Below, piece after piece: positions 12,261-25,095 of a DNA stretch of 64,000 bases. The position numbers were made by a program, and so were the translations under genes. The stretch's first letter is position 1. Each line of letters opens with the position of its first letter. The stretch is from Diphasiastrum complanatum (taxonomy: Eukaryota; Streptophyta; Lycopodiopsida; Lycopodiales; Lycopodiaceae). The stretch lies in assembly GCA_029204225.1 (NCBI GenBank), contig CM055100.1:16322164-16386163 (forward strand), written 5' to 3'. The notes beneath the pieces were generated by a model. The model saw only the letters and a list, made by a program, of their open reading frames with translations, did no database searches and was not told where the DNA came from.

Positions 12261-12496
12261 TCATCGTTGGTCCATCGCTGGACAACCTACCATATATATC
12301 AACATTTTAATTCTCTTGCTACTGATAGATCACTGCAGGTCCATCACTGGACAGCAACAAGTCTACCTTCAACAAGCACTCCAAAAATGAGTATGCTTCA
12401 TCGCTGGTCCATCGCTGGATAGCGAAAAGTATATGAAGTATATATCAAGCCAAACACAAGTTGTATGAACCCTCATTGATCCATCGCTGGACAGCG
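12261..12496. repeat. Cluster of short stem-loops in copy A
   Basis: Variants of GTCCATCGCTGGAC recur at 12270-12283, 12339-12352, 12407-12420 and 12480-12492, with half-copies (catcgctggtc) nearby. The full form pairs GTCCA with TGGAC around a TCGC loop; at 12478-12496 CGCT and AGCG add a second overlapping pairing. Copy B keeps the same sites with point changes, some compensating (tcgttggacaacgg for tcgctggacagcgg). Confidence 0.65.
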
Positions 12497-12856
12497 GGTT
12501 CATACATTCCCATTCAACATTTAGAACAACTGATAACCATCATACGTATACATGAGATGAATGCACATATATGAAACGAGCAGAACCACATATCGTATAC
12601 TTAAAGCAGATAACTTCAAGCCAGGGAGGGCGCCATCTCTTCCAACCTTCTTCTCGCCGTATAGTAGAAGAAACTCCTTCGAAAATAGGCTACATATAGT
12701 GGTTTTATAGGAAGTATCGTGGAAGCTCCCTTCCAGCCAAAAAAGGTGGGAAAATATTTTTGAAAAGTATGAAGAAAAGTTGGGTTTGCAAAAAAGTTTT
12801 AGGACCCTCAAACCATATATGTTTGTTTTTAGCATGATCAAGGGTGGTGGTTTCAC

Positions 12857-13312
<456 letters not shown>

Positions 13313-13364
13313 CCTCCCTTAAAGTAGAGTCACTTTTTATACAATCATATACATAGCTTTAAAG

Positions 13365-14545
13365 TCAACAAACTTTAAGTATAGAAAGCTTTGATCTAAA
13401 TTTATCAAACTTTTCTCCAGTAAGTGACTTAGTGAAAATATCAGCTAGTTGTTCTTCTATGCTACAATGAACAACATGAATTTCACGACTCAGCAGCCTC
13501 TCACGTATGAAGTGATACTGAATCTCAATGTGTCTAGTTCTTGCATGGAACACTGGATTCTTTGCTAGCTGAATGCCACTCTGACTATCGCTATGTAAAG
13601 TCGTGAGATTTTTCTGCTTCATGCCAATTTCTTCCAAAATTTGTCTCAACCATATAGCTTCTTGTGTAGCACTACACATTGCCTTATACTCTGCTTCTGT
13701 GGTGGAAAGAGAAATTGTACTTTGCTTCTTACTAGACCAGGAAAAGCAATTACCACAAAACTGGAATATATATCCTGTGGTGGATCTATGATCATCATAG
13801 TCACCTCCCCAGTCCGCATCCACATAGTCACACAACTCAGCCCTTTCACATAACGCAAAATGCGTTTAGTTGCCTTCCAATGCGTTTCCGTAGGTGCAGC
13901 CATAAACTGACTTACAATACCAACAGCATAGCATATATATGGTCTAATCGTGGTAAGGCAAATCAAGCTCCCTACTAACTGTCTATATAGCATAGCATCA
14001 AATGACTATGACTCATCAAGCTTAGAAAGCTTTTTACCTGGTTCAATAGGAGTGTTTACTGGTTTGCAATCCTGCAACCTAAACCTGTGCAGCAACTCTT
14101 TGACATACTTCACCTGTGTTAAACCCACTTCATGTCCTTTTTGCCACACTTCTACTCCAAGGTAGTAATGCATCAGGCTGAGATCTATCATCTCAAATTG
14201 TTCCATGAGGTCTTTCTTGATCATGTCTATCATCTCTTGATTATTTTCCGTAGTAATCAGGTCATCAACATAAAGAGCAATCAAAGCAACCATACCATCA
14301 AAGCATAAGACATATAGATTTGGATCATAATGTGTTCTCACCATCCCCTTTGAACAAAAGTAGGCATCAATCCTGCTATACCACGCACGTGGTGCTTGTT
14401 TAAGACCATAAAGCGCTTTCTTCAAGTGACATATTTTATTTTCCTGTCCTTTCGTTACAAAGCCTTCAGGTTGATCCATGAACACTTCTTCTTCTAACTC
14501 ACTATTTAGAAAAGCAGATTTCACATCCATCTGATGCAAAGGCAA
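13365..14545 (-). pseudogene. Element I: RT and RNase H, broken
   Basis: The frame from 14545 reads PLHQMDVKSAFLNSELEEEV, MDQPEGFV, the GLKQAPRAWY block and ALYVDDLIT with the YVDD catalytic pair intact. A stop after KKLSKLDES (14006) breaks it, then the thumb follows (YRQLVGSLICLTTIRP). A frameshift near 13840 moves RNase H to the ORF at 13365-13835: DADWGGDYDDHRSTTGY, STTEAEYKAM, HARTRHIEIQYHFIRERL, ADIFTKSLTG. The domains are complete but cannot be translated as one chain. Confidence 0.9.
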
Positions 14546-14559
14546 ACCAAAATGTGAAG

Positions 14560-16536
14560 CTAAAGCAATAAGTAGACGTAGAGTATTCCACTTACAACCG
14601 GCGCAAAGGTCTCATCATAGTCAATGCCTTTATTTTGTGCGTACCCTTTGATCACCAATCTTGCTTTGTGCTTTGCTATACTTCCATCTGCATGGTACTT
14701 AGTCCTGTATACCCATTTGCAACCAATGGATTTCTTGCCAACTGGTGGTTCTACTAAGTCCCATGTGCTATGCTTAGCAAGTGACTCCATCTCCTCTCCC
14801 ATGGCCTTGACCCAAATGTCATCATCCTTCGCTTCACCATAGGTCGAAGGTTCTTTGCTTTGAATAATGCTAGATAAAAGAGCATAATTTGTTTCATACC
14901 TTTCAGGTAGTATCTTCTCTCTTATTGATCTTCGTAGCTCTCTCTGGTTAGATGATCCTGGAAATTCATCTATGTCGCGGCTCTCCATCAATCTCTCAAA
15001 CCACTTAGGGAGCTTTCTGTCAGGTGATCGGCTTCCTGGTGAAAATGTATCCCACGGTACATCCTTCTCCTTGCGTTTGTCACCTGCAACTTCAATCCTT
15101 CTTGCACCAAAAGGTTTGTCCCTACCTCTCCAACCTATTTCTTGAGGTTGAGTAGTAGTATCTTGAGATGTATCCTCATGTTTATCACTCGAAAGGTCAA
15201 TGAATGGATCATCATCAGGTGGTATCCTCACTATACCATCTTTCCCACTGGATGTGTCTATCTTCTCAGCATCCTCGTCTTCATGCATCTTGGATTCATC
15301 AAAGATAACATCACGGCTTACATAAATTTTGTTTTCGACTGGATCAAAACATCTATAGCCCTTCACACGATCATCATATCCTAGGAATATGCACTTGATA
15401 GCTTTTACATCAAGTTTACGTCTCTCTTCCTTAGGAATGTGTACAAAGGCCTTACATCCAAAGATTCGCAAGTGGTTCACCTTTGGCTTCTTCTTCGTGA
15501 ATGCTTCCTCAAGTGTTATCTTCGGTATGGCAGTGGTAGGACTTCTATTTTGAAGATAGACTGTCGTGCTACATGCTTCTGACCAAAAATCTTTTGGTAG
15601 TTTCATCTCAACTAGCATAGATCTGGCACTTTTCACAATCGTACGATTTTTGTGCTCAGCTACACCATTGAGAGCAGGAGTATGAGCTTGTGTAAATTGT
15701 CTTTTAATCCCACATTGATCACAAAGATCATTGAAGTCATTAGACTTATACTCACCTCCACTATCTGATCTTAGGACTTTGATCTTCCTACCTGTCTGAT
15801 TTTCGACCAAGTTTTTGAAGCTCTTGAAGTTATCAAATGCATATGATTTCTTCTTCACGAAGTAGATCCACGTCTTACGTGACATATCATCAATAAAGGT
15901 CATGAAATAGAAGGCTTTACCTAAGTTCATGGTCCTCATAGGCCCGCATAAATAATCTGTGTGGATTAAATCCAAGATGTTCTTTGCTCTTGCAACACCC
16001 CCTTTATTGAACTTCTCTCGATGCTGCTTCCCATATACACAAGATTCGCACATCGATTTCAAGTGATCTTCTATGGTAGGCAATCTTGTTACCATCTCCA
16101 ATTTTCTCATCAAACTGAGGCTTCCCAAGTTCAAGTGACCAAGCCTCTTGTGCCACAACTCAGTTTGTGAAGGAATGGACGATACAAGTCCATGTTGCCC
16201 CTTGATTGTAGCATTCAACCTGTATAATTTTGTATTGGGCTCTCTTACTCCATCCACAATAACTTTGAACTTTTGGTTCGCATCCTTCACAAAGCAACGA
16301 TCATGGGCGAATTCTACTTTCAACTTTTGGTCAATAATGACTCCAACAGATTGTAGATTTTTCTTCAAACCTGATATGTAAAGTACCTCCCTGATCATCT
16401 TGCTTTCGCCATCAGGTAGTTGGATTGAAACTGTGCCTATCTCCTTGATCATGCATGTTTCACCATTTGCTTGTGAAACAGATGTTCCATTATCCAACAC
16501 CTTCAAACTACTGAACCAATTCTTGTTGCCTGTCAT
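14560..16536 (-). pseudogene. Element I: protease end, integrase and start of RT (658 codons)
   Basis: This is the longest uninterrupted frame in the window. It opens just after the protease active site DSGATRHMTG (the DSG lies upstream in the next ORF), passes the GAG-pre-integrase zinc motif (ELWHKRLGHL...CESCVYGKQ), and then the integrase core: DLIHTDYLCGPM, FIDDMSRKTW, LRSDSGGEYKSNDF and the NGVAEHKNRTI block, giving the D, D and E of the triad. A DPF...SSD spacer leads to the RT start (EMESLAKHSTWDLVEPP, GCKWVYRTKYHADGSI, IDYDETFAPVV). A small indel at about 14550 shifts the frame into the next ORF, so the polyprotein is interrupted. Confidence 0.92.
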
Positions 16537-16587
16537 GTGTCTTGTGGCTCCTGAGTCAATATACCATGCTTGATCATCTTGATTAGA

Positions 16588-17463
16588 TCACAATGCAGAT
16601 ATGAAGATGCTAGAGTCTTCAATCTCACCCTCATCGACAAGGTTACCTGCTTGTTTTGGTTTCCCCTTGCCTTGTTCCGCCAGGAATTTGCGACATTCAC
16701 TCTTCCAATGGCCCTTTTTACCACAATGGAAGCACTTGCTTTTCTTCTTAGTTTTGCTGGAAGATCCCTCATCCTCCTGAGACTTGGCAAATTGTTGCTT
16801 AGACTTCTTCTTGCCCTTGCCCTTGCCTTGTTTTTGGCGTGTCGCAAGTGCCTGATCGTCAGTATTTTGACGTCTAGCTTTCACCATTTCTCATCGTTGC
16901 TCTTCTTGCATCAAGATTCCTGTGAGCTCGTCAAAGGTTGGCAATCTTTCTCTTGATGCTATTCCGCTCACAAACATCTGATAGGGTTCTTCAATGCTGC
17001 ATAATGCATTATGCACCAGCTCCACATCACGTATGCGCTCACCAATAGAATGCAGTTCATCTCTCATTGTCTTGATTCTGGTCATGTATGTCTGAATGTG
17101 CTCTCCTTGCTCCATGCGGGCACTATTCAACTTTGACTTCAGAAACATGATTCTTGACGGATTTGACGTCTTGAACTACTCCTTTAGCACATCCCATGCC
17201 TGTCTGGGTGTAATAGCATCACAAATGTGGGTAATGATGTGATCCTTCACTGACAAGTTAATGAAGGTCAAAGCTTTCCTCATCTTTTTGTCAAACACTT
17301 TGATGTCTGCTTCATTTGGCGGCCTTCTCTCATCACCTGTGATGACTTCCCACATGTCTTTCTCTATCAGTATGTTTTTCATTTTGAATTTCCACACTGC
17401 ATAGTTGGAAATCCTGTCCAATTTGATACTTTTACTCAAAATGGACTCTCCCATGTTTGCCAT
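16588..17463 (-). pseudogene. Element I: gag with zinc knuckle, interrupted
   Basis: Translation begins at 17463 (MANMGESILSKSIKLDRISN). A stop near 17176 separates it from the middle of gag (MEQGEHIQTYMTRIKTMRDE, DELTGILMQEEQR). Another stop precedes the basic tail and the CCHC zinc knuckle CFHCGKKGHWKSEC, which binds genomic RNA in the particle. A further stop lies between gag and protease. The same gag, less the first part, is present in element II. Confidence 0.88.
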
Positions 17464-17633
17464 CGCAAAACTGCTTGAAACTTCTACCTTAGGCTAAGAA
17501 CAGTATGCCGAGGCCAATAGTGATGTCAGAAGTTGAAAATAATGACCTGCACTTTTTTCTTACCAGGCCACTCGCCGCTTTTCCACCAATTTGAAAGCCA
17601 AATCGGCGTCGCCTTCCAAAATGCACTCAGTCG

Positions 17634-17861
17634 TCAACTCCCAACAACGTGCCCAATGAAATGGTGAAACCACTTCTGGTGTACTTTGAACACTTTCTCC
17701 ACTGCAATCACTCTGTTTTGTTGTACCGTACTTGCAAGTACAGTCCGGGTGCCCTTTGTTTGGAGGTTATAGCCTTTCGTTTGGGTCAAAACGGGCAAAG
17801 GACCCAAAAATAGGGACTTTTCTAGTTTTTGAACTGTTTCTTCACCTTGAAGAAACTTCAC
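17634..17861 (-). other. Leader open frame of element I, also present in element II
   Basis: The 5' leader (about 1.3 kb between primer-binding site and gag) contains a 75-codon frame starting MKFLQGEETVQKLEKSLFLG. Element II has the corresponding frame at 45277-45468 (MKFLHSKETVQKQEKSLFLG). It may be a conserved upstream ORF or just conserved leader DNA. No protein family is recognised. Confidence 0.35.
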
Positions 17862-17863
17862 TC

Positions 17864-18762
17864 TTCACTTGTGAAGGGTCCCAACTCAACTTTCAGTATG
17901 AAAATTTTTAATGAAGTTGAAGGCCAGAATGCACTTCACTTCTTCAGGGCCCTGTTCAAAGCTCATCCAATGGCTGAACCAAATCTTGTGGTCCAAATTT
18001 CTTTCCCATCACAGATTTTGGACCGTCGATTCATTTGACACCTCATCCAAAGGTCCAAACTGCATCTGGGCATCGAACCATGCTCCTACAGTTGCTATGG
18101 TCTTCGATACACTAAGCTGACTATTGCGTTGGGCGCGCGAACAGCCCGCGACCTCCCTGTCTGCGGCCGCGCCTCCCTTCTCTGAAAATTATCAGATCAA
18201 ACTCTCATGTGGATTGTTTTGAGCACGATCTGAGGCTTGGAGCAGGGTCGCCCTACTGAATCCAAGACTGTAGAGTGTTCAGTCAGGAAATTTCGTGGAG
18301 AACGATGATTTTAGCTCAACTTGACAAAGTGGCTTTTTTCACCTTTTTACTGCAAATCTGCTAGGTTAACTGTCTGGAGACAAATCTCTGACATAAACCT
18401 CAGAATATCTCCATGGCTGGTTGACAATGTGATTAGCTTCCTTCCTGTCCTTATGGCATCCAAAACGGTGCTCAAACAACGAAGAAATCACCAGTTATGT
18501 ATAAAAATCGTAACCCCAAGTCCGGTTTCAATTTTCAGCTGGCTTCAAAATTGTCAATTTTTCACCAAATTTTTCCCTGTCTGATGCTATGCACAGGCTA
18601 ATAATCCCTCTGCTGAGCTTAGCAAGTCCCTATAAATTAGAAATCGTGCACCAGTGCTTCTCTTTCCGTATTCAACCCGTCATAAAACCCCGAACTCTCA
18701 AAAGACAGTTCTCCCGAAGCTCTCTTCAACGGCGACACTGTACTATGTACACTCCCTGTACG
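17864..18762 (-). other. Element I leader, no recognised gene
   Basis: This is untranslated leader of the copia element between the small leader frame and the primer-binding site. Scattered open frames on the plus strand are antisense and have no motif. Confidence 0.5.
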
Positions 18763-18774
18763 GCTCTGATACCA
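18763..18774 (-). other. Primer-binding site of element I
   Basis: The minus strand reads TGGTATCAGAGC, complementary to the 3' part of plant initiator methionine tRNA, two bases inside the LTR edge. This fixes element orientation. Confidence 0.9.
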
Positions 18775-18776
18775 AC

Positions 18777-19070
18777 TTAGAATTTGCTTTGCACAGGAAT
18801 ACAGATCATGCTACATAGTAACACAGACAGAAAACACTCTCCTCAGCAAGCTCACATAGCAACTGTATTTCACAAAATGAAATTACACTGTACATATAGT
18901 TGTTCACTCAGGCAACCCATGCATGACCCAGGTTGTCGTTGGCGGGACGCGTGTCCCGTCGACTTGCCTTGTGGTGAGGCCAACTGATCCTTATCCACCG
19001 ATAGGACCCACAGTATAGTAACACAGTGATTCTAACTTTAATTCTAACTGTTTCCGATAAAGAAGAATCC

Positions 19071-19165
<95 letters not shown>
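18777..19165 (-). repeat. 5' LTR of element I
   Basis: Matches the left LTR over 295 bp with a few substitutions. Its GA tract (19073-19164) is about 92 bp against about 158 bp in the other LTR, so the two tracts have changed length independently since insertion. Confidence 0.78.
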
Positions 19166-19166
<1 letters not shown>

Positions 19167-19201
19167 CCACCAACCGACCCGCAGCTAGTGAATCCCTTAG
19201 G

Positions 19202-19238
19202 GGGCAGTTAGCTCCCCATAAGGGATAGCTAACTGCCC
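19202..19238. repeat. 12-bp perfect inverted repeat at the end of the RT ORF
   Basis: GGGCAGTTAGCT (19202-19213) pairs exactly with AGCTAACTGCCC (19227-19238) around a 13-base loop. The right arm contains the stop codon of the atypical RT ORF. It may be a 3' RNA structure used for template recognition; that is inference. Confidence 0.7.
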
Positions 19239-22200
19239 ACCCTCAGACCTTTAATACACTGTGGTAGATCACAGGACAAACCTGGAAAAGTATTAGTCAA
19301 AAGTAGTTTGTTAATGATAAGGCAAAGCTTTTCCCTCATAAAACCATTTTTCTGAAAAGTGTCAAGTAAGATAGATACCTCTCTTATAAAAGTATCTTGA
19401 TCATTGCAGCAATACATAGCGGAAATAACCTGGGAGATGATTACTTTGTATGAGTTGTAGACTAGCCTATTGGAAGCCAAATGTATGTATTGTATGTATT
19501 GAAAAGGTAAGTCTCTTCTTTTATCAAACTTTGCAAGCTGATAAACACCGGTGTCTGGACTAAAAGTAATCGAAATGTTCAAAAAACTGGTGGTGTTTGC
19601 TTCACAAGACTTTTTTTTGATATCAAGAAAATGTAGAGGATAAATCCAAAAAGGGCTATCTGGTACTCTAATCTGATTTTTGTCCATAAACGCATCAATA
19701 ATGGGATTATTAATGAAGCAAATGTCATCAATATATCTAGACGAGTGACAGAAAACATTCATATCTTTTCTGAGACCTAACCTGGCCAGTCTCTTAAGAA
19801 AATGATTTTTAAAGGACGCAAGATACCAGTTACACCAAGTAGGTGAGCATGAAAAACCCATCGGTATACCACGAATCTGTCTCCAAGTTTTGTTTCCTTA
19901 ATCTGACAATACAATTGTCAATCAGGAAGGCATTCCACAAGCATAAGAGATTTTTATCGATATTGTACCACCCTTCCGACTTTTTATTATTCCATGACCA
20001 TTAAAGGCCTCCCTTTCTTGTTCCCATTTGAAACTCAGAAAACTTTTATTTGAATGTTTGAAGGCATATGTAATGGATTTATTCATGATAGTTTTCAGCC
20101 CATCAGTGCCATCTAAAGGTATGTATTCATAGCATTTAGAGAAATCTGCAACCCATACATTGGTAATCTTTGATGGTAAATTGAGATAAAAATCGATCGA
20201 GGACTCGCATTGCCAAAATAAGCATGTATCCACATTTAGGATACCCTTGTATGTTTTTGCCTTAAGGCTTGCACCTTCCTTGAGGAATGGTGACAGCATA
20301 CCAGGAGCTCATGTTAGGAATTTTGCGAGTTTAGTAAAGCAACAGTCATGCGCATTGGTAATCCATCTAAAAGATTCCTTGTGGGCTTTGTACGTACAAA
20401 GTAGATATGGCAAAGAGTCGTTCCCTATGAAGATGTTGGGTAAAAATCCATTGAACTTTTCCATGACATAAGTGATAGTTTCCGTAACCGAGTTTTCTTG
20501 ATCGTTAGGAAAGGGGCTGAAGTCAAGACTACTAAGTCTATCTAAGGCAAGTTTCCGTACAAGGAATTTACATATGAAACTTGGATTGTGTTGCGCCTTG
20601 TCGATGCCATTGATGTAGAGTAGATTTGTGAGCCATCATTTTTCATTTTTAGTAGTTTGTATTTTTGCAGTTGTGTCCTTATTGCCATACAGCCAAGTTC
20701 TTTTTTTGATAAATTCCATGGCAATGTTTTTACATAAAGTCGCATGCTCCCTTACAGTTTTTTCATTTAAATGTTCATGCGTAGGCAATAGTTTGATTAA
20801 CTTGAACCACCCATCATAAAGTTCAGAAGCCACCTCATTCACATTGTTTTTTCAGAAGGTAATATGATTGAGACCCATCTCTAGAGATTTACGTAAAATC
20901 GGACTCTTAACAATATTGCTATCCGTAGAAATAACATGCCCAAATTTATTTGCAACGAAGTTCTTGAATCTATCAAGAGATAAGCATTCACATTAATGTA
21001 AGTTTTCTATGTCAAAATCACAGAAGACATCATAGGAAAAATACCAATCACTTTTGACACTTGGTAGATAAGTCCAACCGAACGTAATATCATGAAAGCG
21101 TTCATCTACAACAATGAATAGTCTGAATAAAACATGAGCATTAAAAGTCTTCAAATGGATTGCTTCAAAAACTCTATTGCGGTAACATAAATGTAAAAAA
21201 GAGCTCCCTGAATCACTACTAGTGGTCAACTATAAGCGTACTATCACTGAGATGCTGACTTCTCTCCTTTCTGTCCTTTTCCCATCCTGCACACCGATTA
21301 ATCTCGGTAAAAATTCAGCCGTTTGACAGGTAGGTCGCTCTTTGTGCTACTTTGCCCTTCCTTTCCAATAAACCGTCTTCTTTTTCCTGTCCCGAATGCA
21401 GATACTACGGAGTTTGGATTGTTGAGATTAAAATTGTCCGTTCTTTTGCTTGTGTTCTGAAAGTATTTATCCTGGAGAGTGGAAAAGCTTGGTCGTTTAA
21501 GGAGGTATTCTATCTCTTGTACATTTTCAGCATCGCCTAGGTGTGATAGGAGTTTGGCAGAAGAGTCTTTGGCAAGCTCAATGTCGGCATCAACCATGTA
21601 CTGTTGAATGAAAAGAGAGGTAAGGTGTGCCTTTACCACATCTCTGGCGGGCTTATGTAACCATAGGAAGAAAGCATTCATTTGGTTTTGGAGAGAAGCA
21701 CCAGGGAAGAACTTGCCTAGGTTGTTCATCATAAACCAAACGGCGTGGTCAAACCTGATAATGGACGAATTGTTTTTGCATTTATCACCACACCTACATT
21801 TAAAGAAAGGCCGTTTCCAGTTCCAGATTCTTGCTTGGTGAAGGTTCATCCTATTGAAGCCAGTTTCAAAGTGTCCTCTGATTTTGGCCTAGGTTTGCTC
21901 AGAAGGGCAATGGGAAGGCTCAAATTTGTTCATGCAAATAACAGTATCAAAGGCAACAAGAGCTTCAAGAGAAGGATTTTTGTGTAAAGTAGCGGACTTA
22001 CAAACTTCGATCTCTTTTTCAGTAAGATGTGCCATCAAGATCCAAAGGCCGATAGGCACAAGGGCAAGAAAATTGACAGTAGGAAGGCTCCAAAGCTTAT
22101 AGGCGGTAAGGGCAGATTTGAACTCAATGGTTCTGCTGGGTAGAAAAGAGATTTGATAGTTTTTGGATTGGCCGAAGTCATACGAAGATTGGTCACCAAT

Positions 22201-22614
22201 ATCATAGATATCTTGAGAAAACAATTCAAGTTGGGAAGCACTGCCCTCATCAAACTCATCTAAAAAGACCAGAGGGTGTGGTGAAAGTGGTGCATCAGAG
22301 GAGGTATGTGGCACAACAACAGAAGAATTACCATTCTCATTCTCAAGGCATGCAAAGACTTTCCTAATGTGTAGATTAAAAAATCTTTCATCTTCTTCAA
22401 ATACTTCAACAAATTTATTGAGCCGGCCATACAGATCTTCTACCATACTCAACATATCCTTCTTTTTAACAAACTCTAGATAGATCTTAACCCAGTCCAA
22501 AGTCCCCAACAGATTAGTCAAACACAAAATCTTATCTTCAGGTCCAGCAGAAGAACAAGTAGCCCTATCTGTGTCAATGATAAAGAATGCATCATTATGG
22601 CCTTTTTCATACAA
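19229..22614 (-). pseudogene. Atypical reverse transcriptase ORF (Penelope-like or related), decayed
   Basis: About 1,130 codons: frame one at 22614-21298 has a single stop near 21889; frame two at 21229-19229 has several stops and joins it by one frameshift. The C-terminal third is an RT palm: a fingers motif YLLCTYKAHKESFRWITNA (near 20400), motif A VWVADFSKCYEYIPL (near 20150), motif B IPMGFSCSPTWCNWYL (near 19850), motif C SRYIDDICFIN (near 19730, both aspartates intact), then IYPLHFLDIK and FDKRRDLPFQYIQY. These are not copia or gypsy motifs; RYIDD with an MG..C.P...N.YL motif B resembles Penelope-like and allied RTs. The N-terminal two thirds have a CRCGDKC cysteine cluster (near 21790) and nothing else I recognise. 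No GIY-YIG, integrase, protease or RNase H is visible. Flanking 2.2-kb direct repeats support a mobile unit. Confidence 0.72.
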
Positions 22615-22877
22615 TAAATAAGCGTCTGAATAAAATGGTTAGGTGGAGGTAGGGGCTCCCCATAACCCAAAAGAGCAGCATCCTGAAACCATCATGTGGA
22701 CTAAAACATAAAAACAGACCTTTGTTAGCTTATGAACCGGATAAAAGGTAAGGGTTTAGTATTATCCCAACCAAGGAATAGTTGGACTTACACCATAAGG
22801 GTGCAGAGAGACAGAAACACACAATTTCACATAGTTCCTCTTGACAAAGCAAGACCAAACCCTTTGAAGCCTTTATT
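22615..22877 (-). other. Leader between repeat copy B and the RT ORF
   Basis: On the minus strand the RT frame is open about 10 codons further upstream (PFYSDAYLL) before a TAA. The remaining 220 bases show no start context or known motif. The edge at copy B reads attcataaacc. Confidence 0.4.
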
Positions 22878-25095
22878 CATAAACCAACAAGGTACAGTAA
22901 AGCTGAAAAAGTAAAATACAGTACAATAAAGCACCATATAACATAACCACTCTCAAAACGTACAGCTGATACCTGCCACCATCCCACAACACAAAATCGC
23001 ACGAGTTAGTACAGTGGGGAAGACAGGTGTCATAGCTGAGCATTAGTTGTTATCCATGTCCAAAAGAAGTTATACTACTCATCAGCATAAATAGCATTTT
23101 AAAACATAGTCCAGTCTTCCCAAACACAAAGATGATTTTATAGCGATAGGCCAAGCCCCTCCTTTACCGTATCAGGACGAGTGCCATGCTGATCAGTTTT
23201 TGGGCATTGGTCCATATCAGTTTAATTTGTTTATAGCACAAGTATGAAAAGTTTTCACCGTATATATTGCTTATCGCTAAAATCCGTGGTGTGAACACGT
23301 GTGCCGGTGTCAGAGCAAATCCATGCTATTCTCACCCATGTCACTTAAGAAATGTCACGCACTACTGTCCATACTCCTAAGCATATTCATGCTTTCCAGT
23401 CATATCTCACCATAAACTAATATGACAACCGAATGGGCAATAAAGTATCACAAGCCATGGTTGAATAGTGTAGCTACGAGTAAACTTTTGTTTATCGTAG
23501 CCCCATATCCACCCCGTGGTTTTTTGGACCCTTGTATCGGATAGGTTTCATTTTATTGATGACGTTCTCATGGTTTTTACAAGGTATCATAGCAGATCCA
23601 TGCCATTCTAATTCTTATGTAAGAACCGTTTATCTTACGCAAATCCATGTTGTCCAAGATAACATGAGGAGAACACTTACTTCGGGACAACGTGAGTGTC
23701 ATTACATGCAGAAAGAAATTATATTACCTAGGAAGTGATATAGTCGAACTAAATAGAATCCAAGTAGTTTCCGTACTTAGGGTCTTTAACAGTCACCTAG
23801 AATGGCATACATTTGTGAAGAGATGCCTTACCTTCGAGCATATGTGATGCTTGCAAATTCTGAAAATTATTCGAAAAATTCTTACCTGGATGATTGTAGC
23901 AGTGGTATCTTGCGAGGATGCCATGTTTTAGTCCCCTCGAGTGCTCTTTGCCTCCCTTAGTATTAAACCGTCTATAACGTTATTGTTAGCCTTTTTGAAA
24001 GCAAAAGTAAGTACTTTATGGAGAGCCTACCATTCACTGCTTATACAAATCTGAAGCAAATGGTTTAATGTGCATATCTGTGTAGATGCTTACAGCTTTA
24101 TGGCTCGAAGCCGAACCTAACCGAAAATTAAGATAGTAGTAATATTCGATGCTACAGAGAGTGCAAGTTCCATTTGTTAGTGCTAATATACAGTAGTATT
24201 CCCTTTGCAAGAGCAGTCATTTGCAAGTATGATAACAAAACTGGTTATAGCATGAGGTATAGTAATCATAAACAGAATGTGCCAGCAACTGAGTTGTATG
24301 TTTTGATAAAAGTATGAAACAACCATAGCATCATTTCTGGAGTACGTGCGTAGCCCTTAGTTACTTAAGGAACAACCAGATAATCATGTTGTCCATTGAA
24401 GGATAGTAACATATAATGTAAACTGTAGGTATCACACCAAGATATCATCCATTCATATCCATGATAAGGAGCTTGAAACCAAACAACCATTCATGAGTTA
24501 AAAAGTGCTTCATCTTTGGCCTTTATGAAGCTTTTGTCTCAGCTTATCACATATGATGTAAAAACATCATTAACATGCATTCTGAAGTATGTGGAAGGTA
24601 ATATTGGATCATCGCTGGTCCATCCCTGGACAGCCTACCATATATATCAACATTTTGATTCTCTTGCTAATGATAGATCATTGCAGGTCCATCGTTGGAC
24701 AACAACAAGTCTACCTTCAACAAGCACTCCAAAAATGAGTATGCTTCATCGCTGGACACCGAAAAGTATATGAAGTATATATCAAGCCAAACACAAGTTG
24801 TATGAACCCTCATTGATCCATCGTTGGACAACGGGTTCATACATTCCCATTCAACATTTAGAACAGCTGATAACCATCATACGTATACATGAGATGAATG
24901 CACATATATGAAACGAGCAGAACCACATACCGTATAGTTAAAGCAGATAACTTCAAGCCAGGGAGGGCGCCATCTCTTCCAAACTTCTTCTCACCGTATA
25001 GTAGAAAAAACTCCTTCAAAAACAGGCTACATACAGTGGTTTCATAGGAAGTATCGTGGAAGCTCCCTTCCAGCCAGAAAAGGAGGGAAAATATT
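22878..25095 (-). repeat. Long terminal direct repeat, copy B (2.2 kb)
   Basis: Same orientation and extent as copy A. By transcription direction of the RT ORF it is the 5' repeat and would have to carry any promoter. Differences from copy A are scattered substitutions, a few small indels and the flipped block at 23989-24428. Immediately after its right end is cataaac (25096-25102), also found at the left start of copy A (10560-10566). This could be a 7-bp target duplication, but copy B itself begins with the same bases, so the reading is ambiguous. Confidence 0.8.
23989..24428 (-). repeat. Flipped segment inside copy B (about 440 bp)
   Basis: Reverse complement of 11651-12095. The left junction reads aacgttattgttagc then ctttttgaaagc. 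The right junction reads gtaaactgtag followed by about 15 extra bases (gtatcacaccaagat) before colinearity resumes at atcatccattc. The extra bases and small junction changes look like repair scars. Confidence 0.8.

Larger units (their letters stand above)
10560..12758 (-). repeat. Long terminal direct repeat, copy A (2.2 kb)
   Basis: From cataaaccaacaagg at 10560 to gggaaaatatt at 12758 the sequence matches 22878-25095 in the same orientation, nearly base for base except for one flipped internal segment. Together the copies bracket the atypical reverse transcriptase ORF, whose minus-strand reading places copy A at its 3' side. Penelope-like elements are known for such LTR-like direct repeats created by tandem copies; LTRs of this length are also known in LTR elements. 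Copy A lacks coding potential and does not show clear TG...CA ends. Confidence 0.8.

Noticed and set aside
22732-22914. 60-codon plus-strand frame between the RT ORF and repeat copy B
   Set aside because: It overlaps the repeat edge, has no motif and lies antisense to the RT leader.
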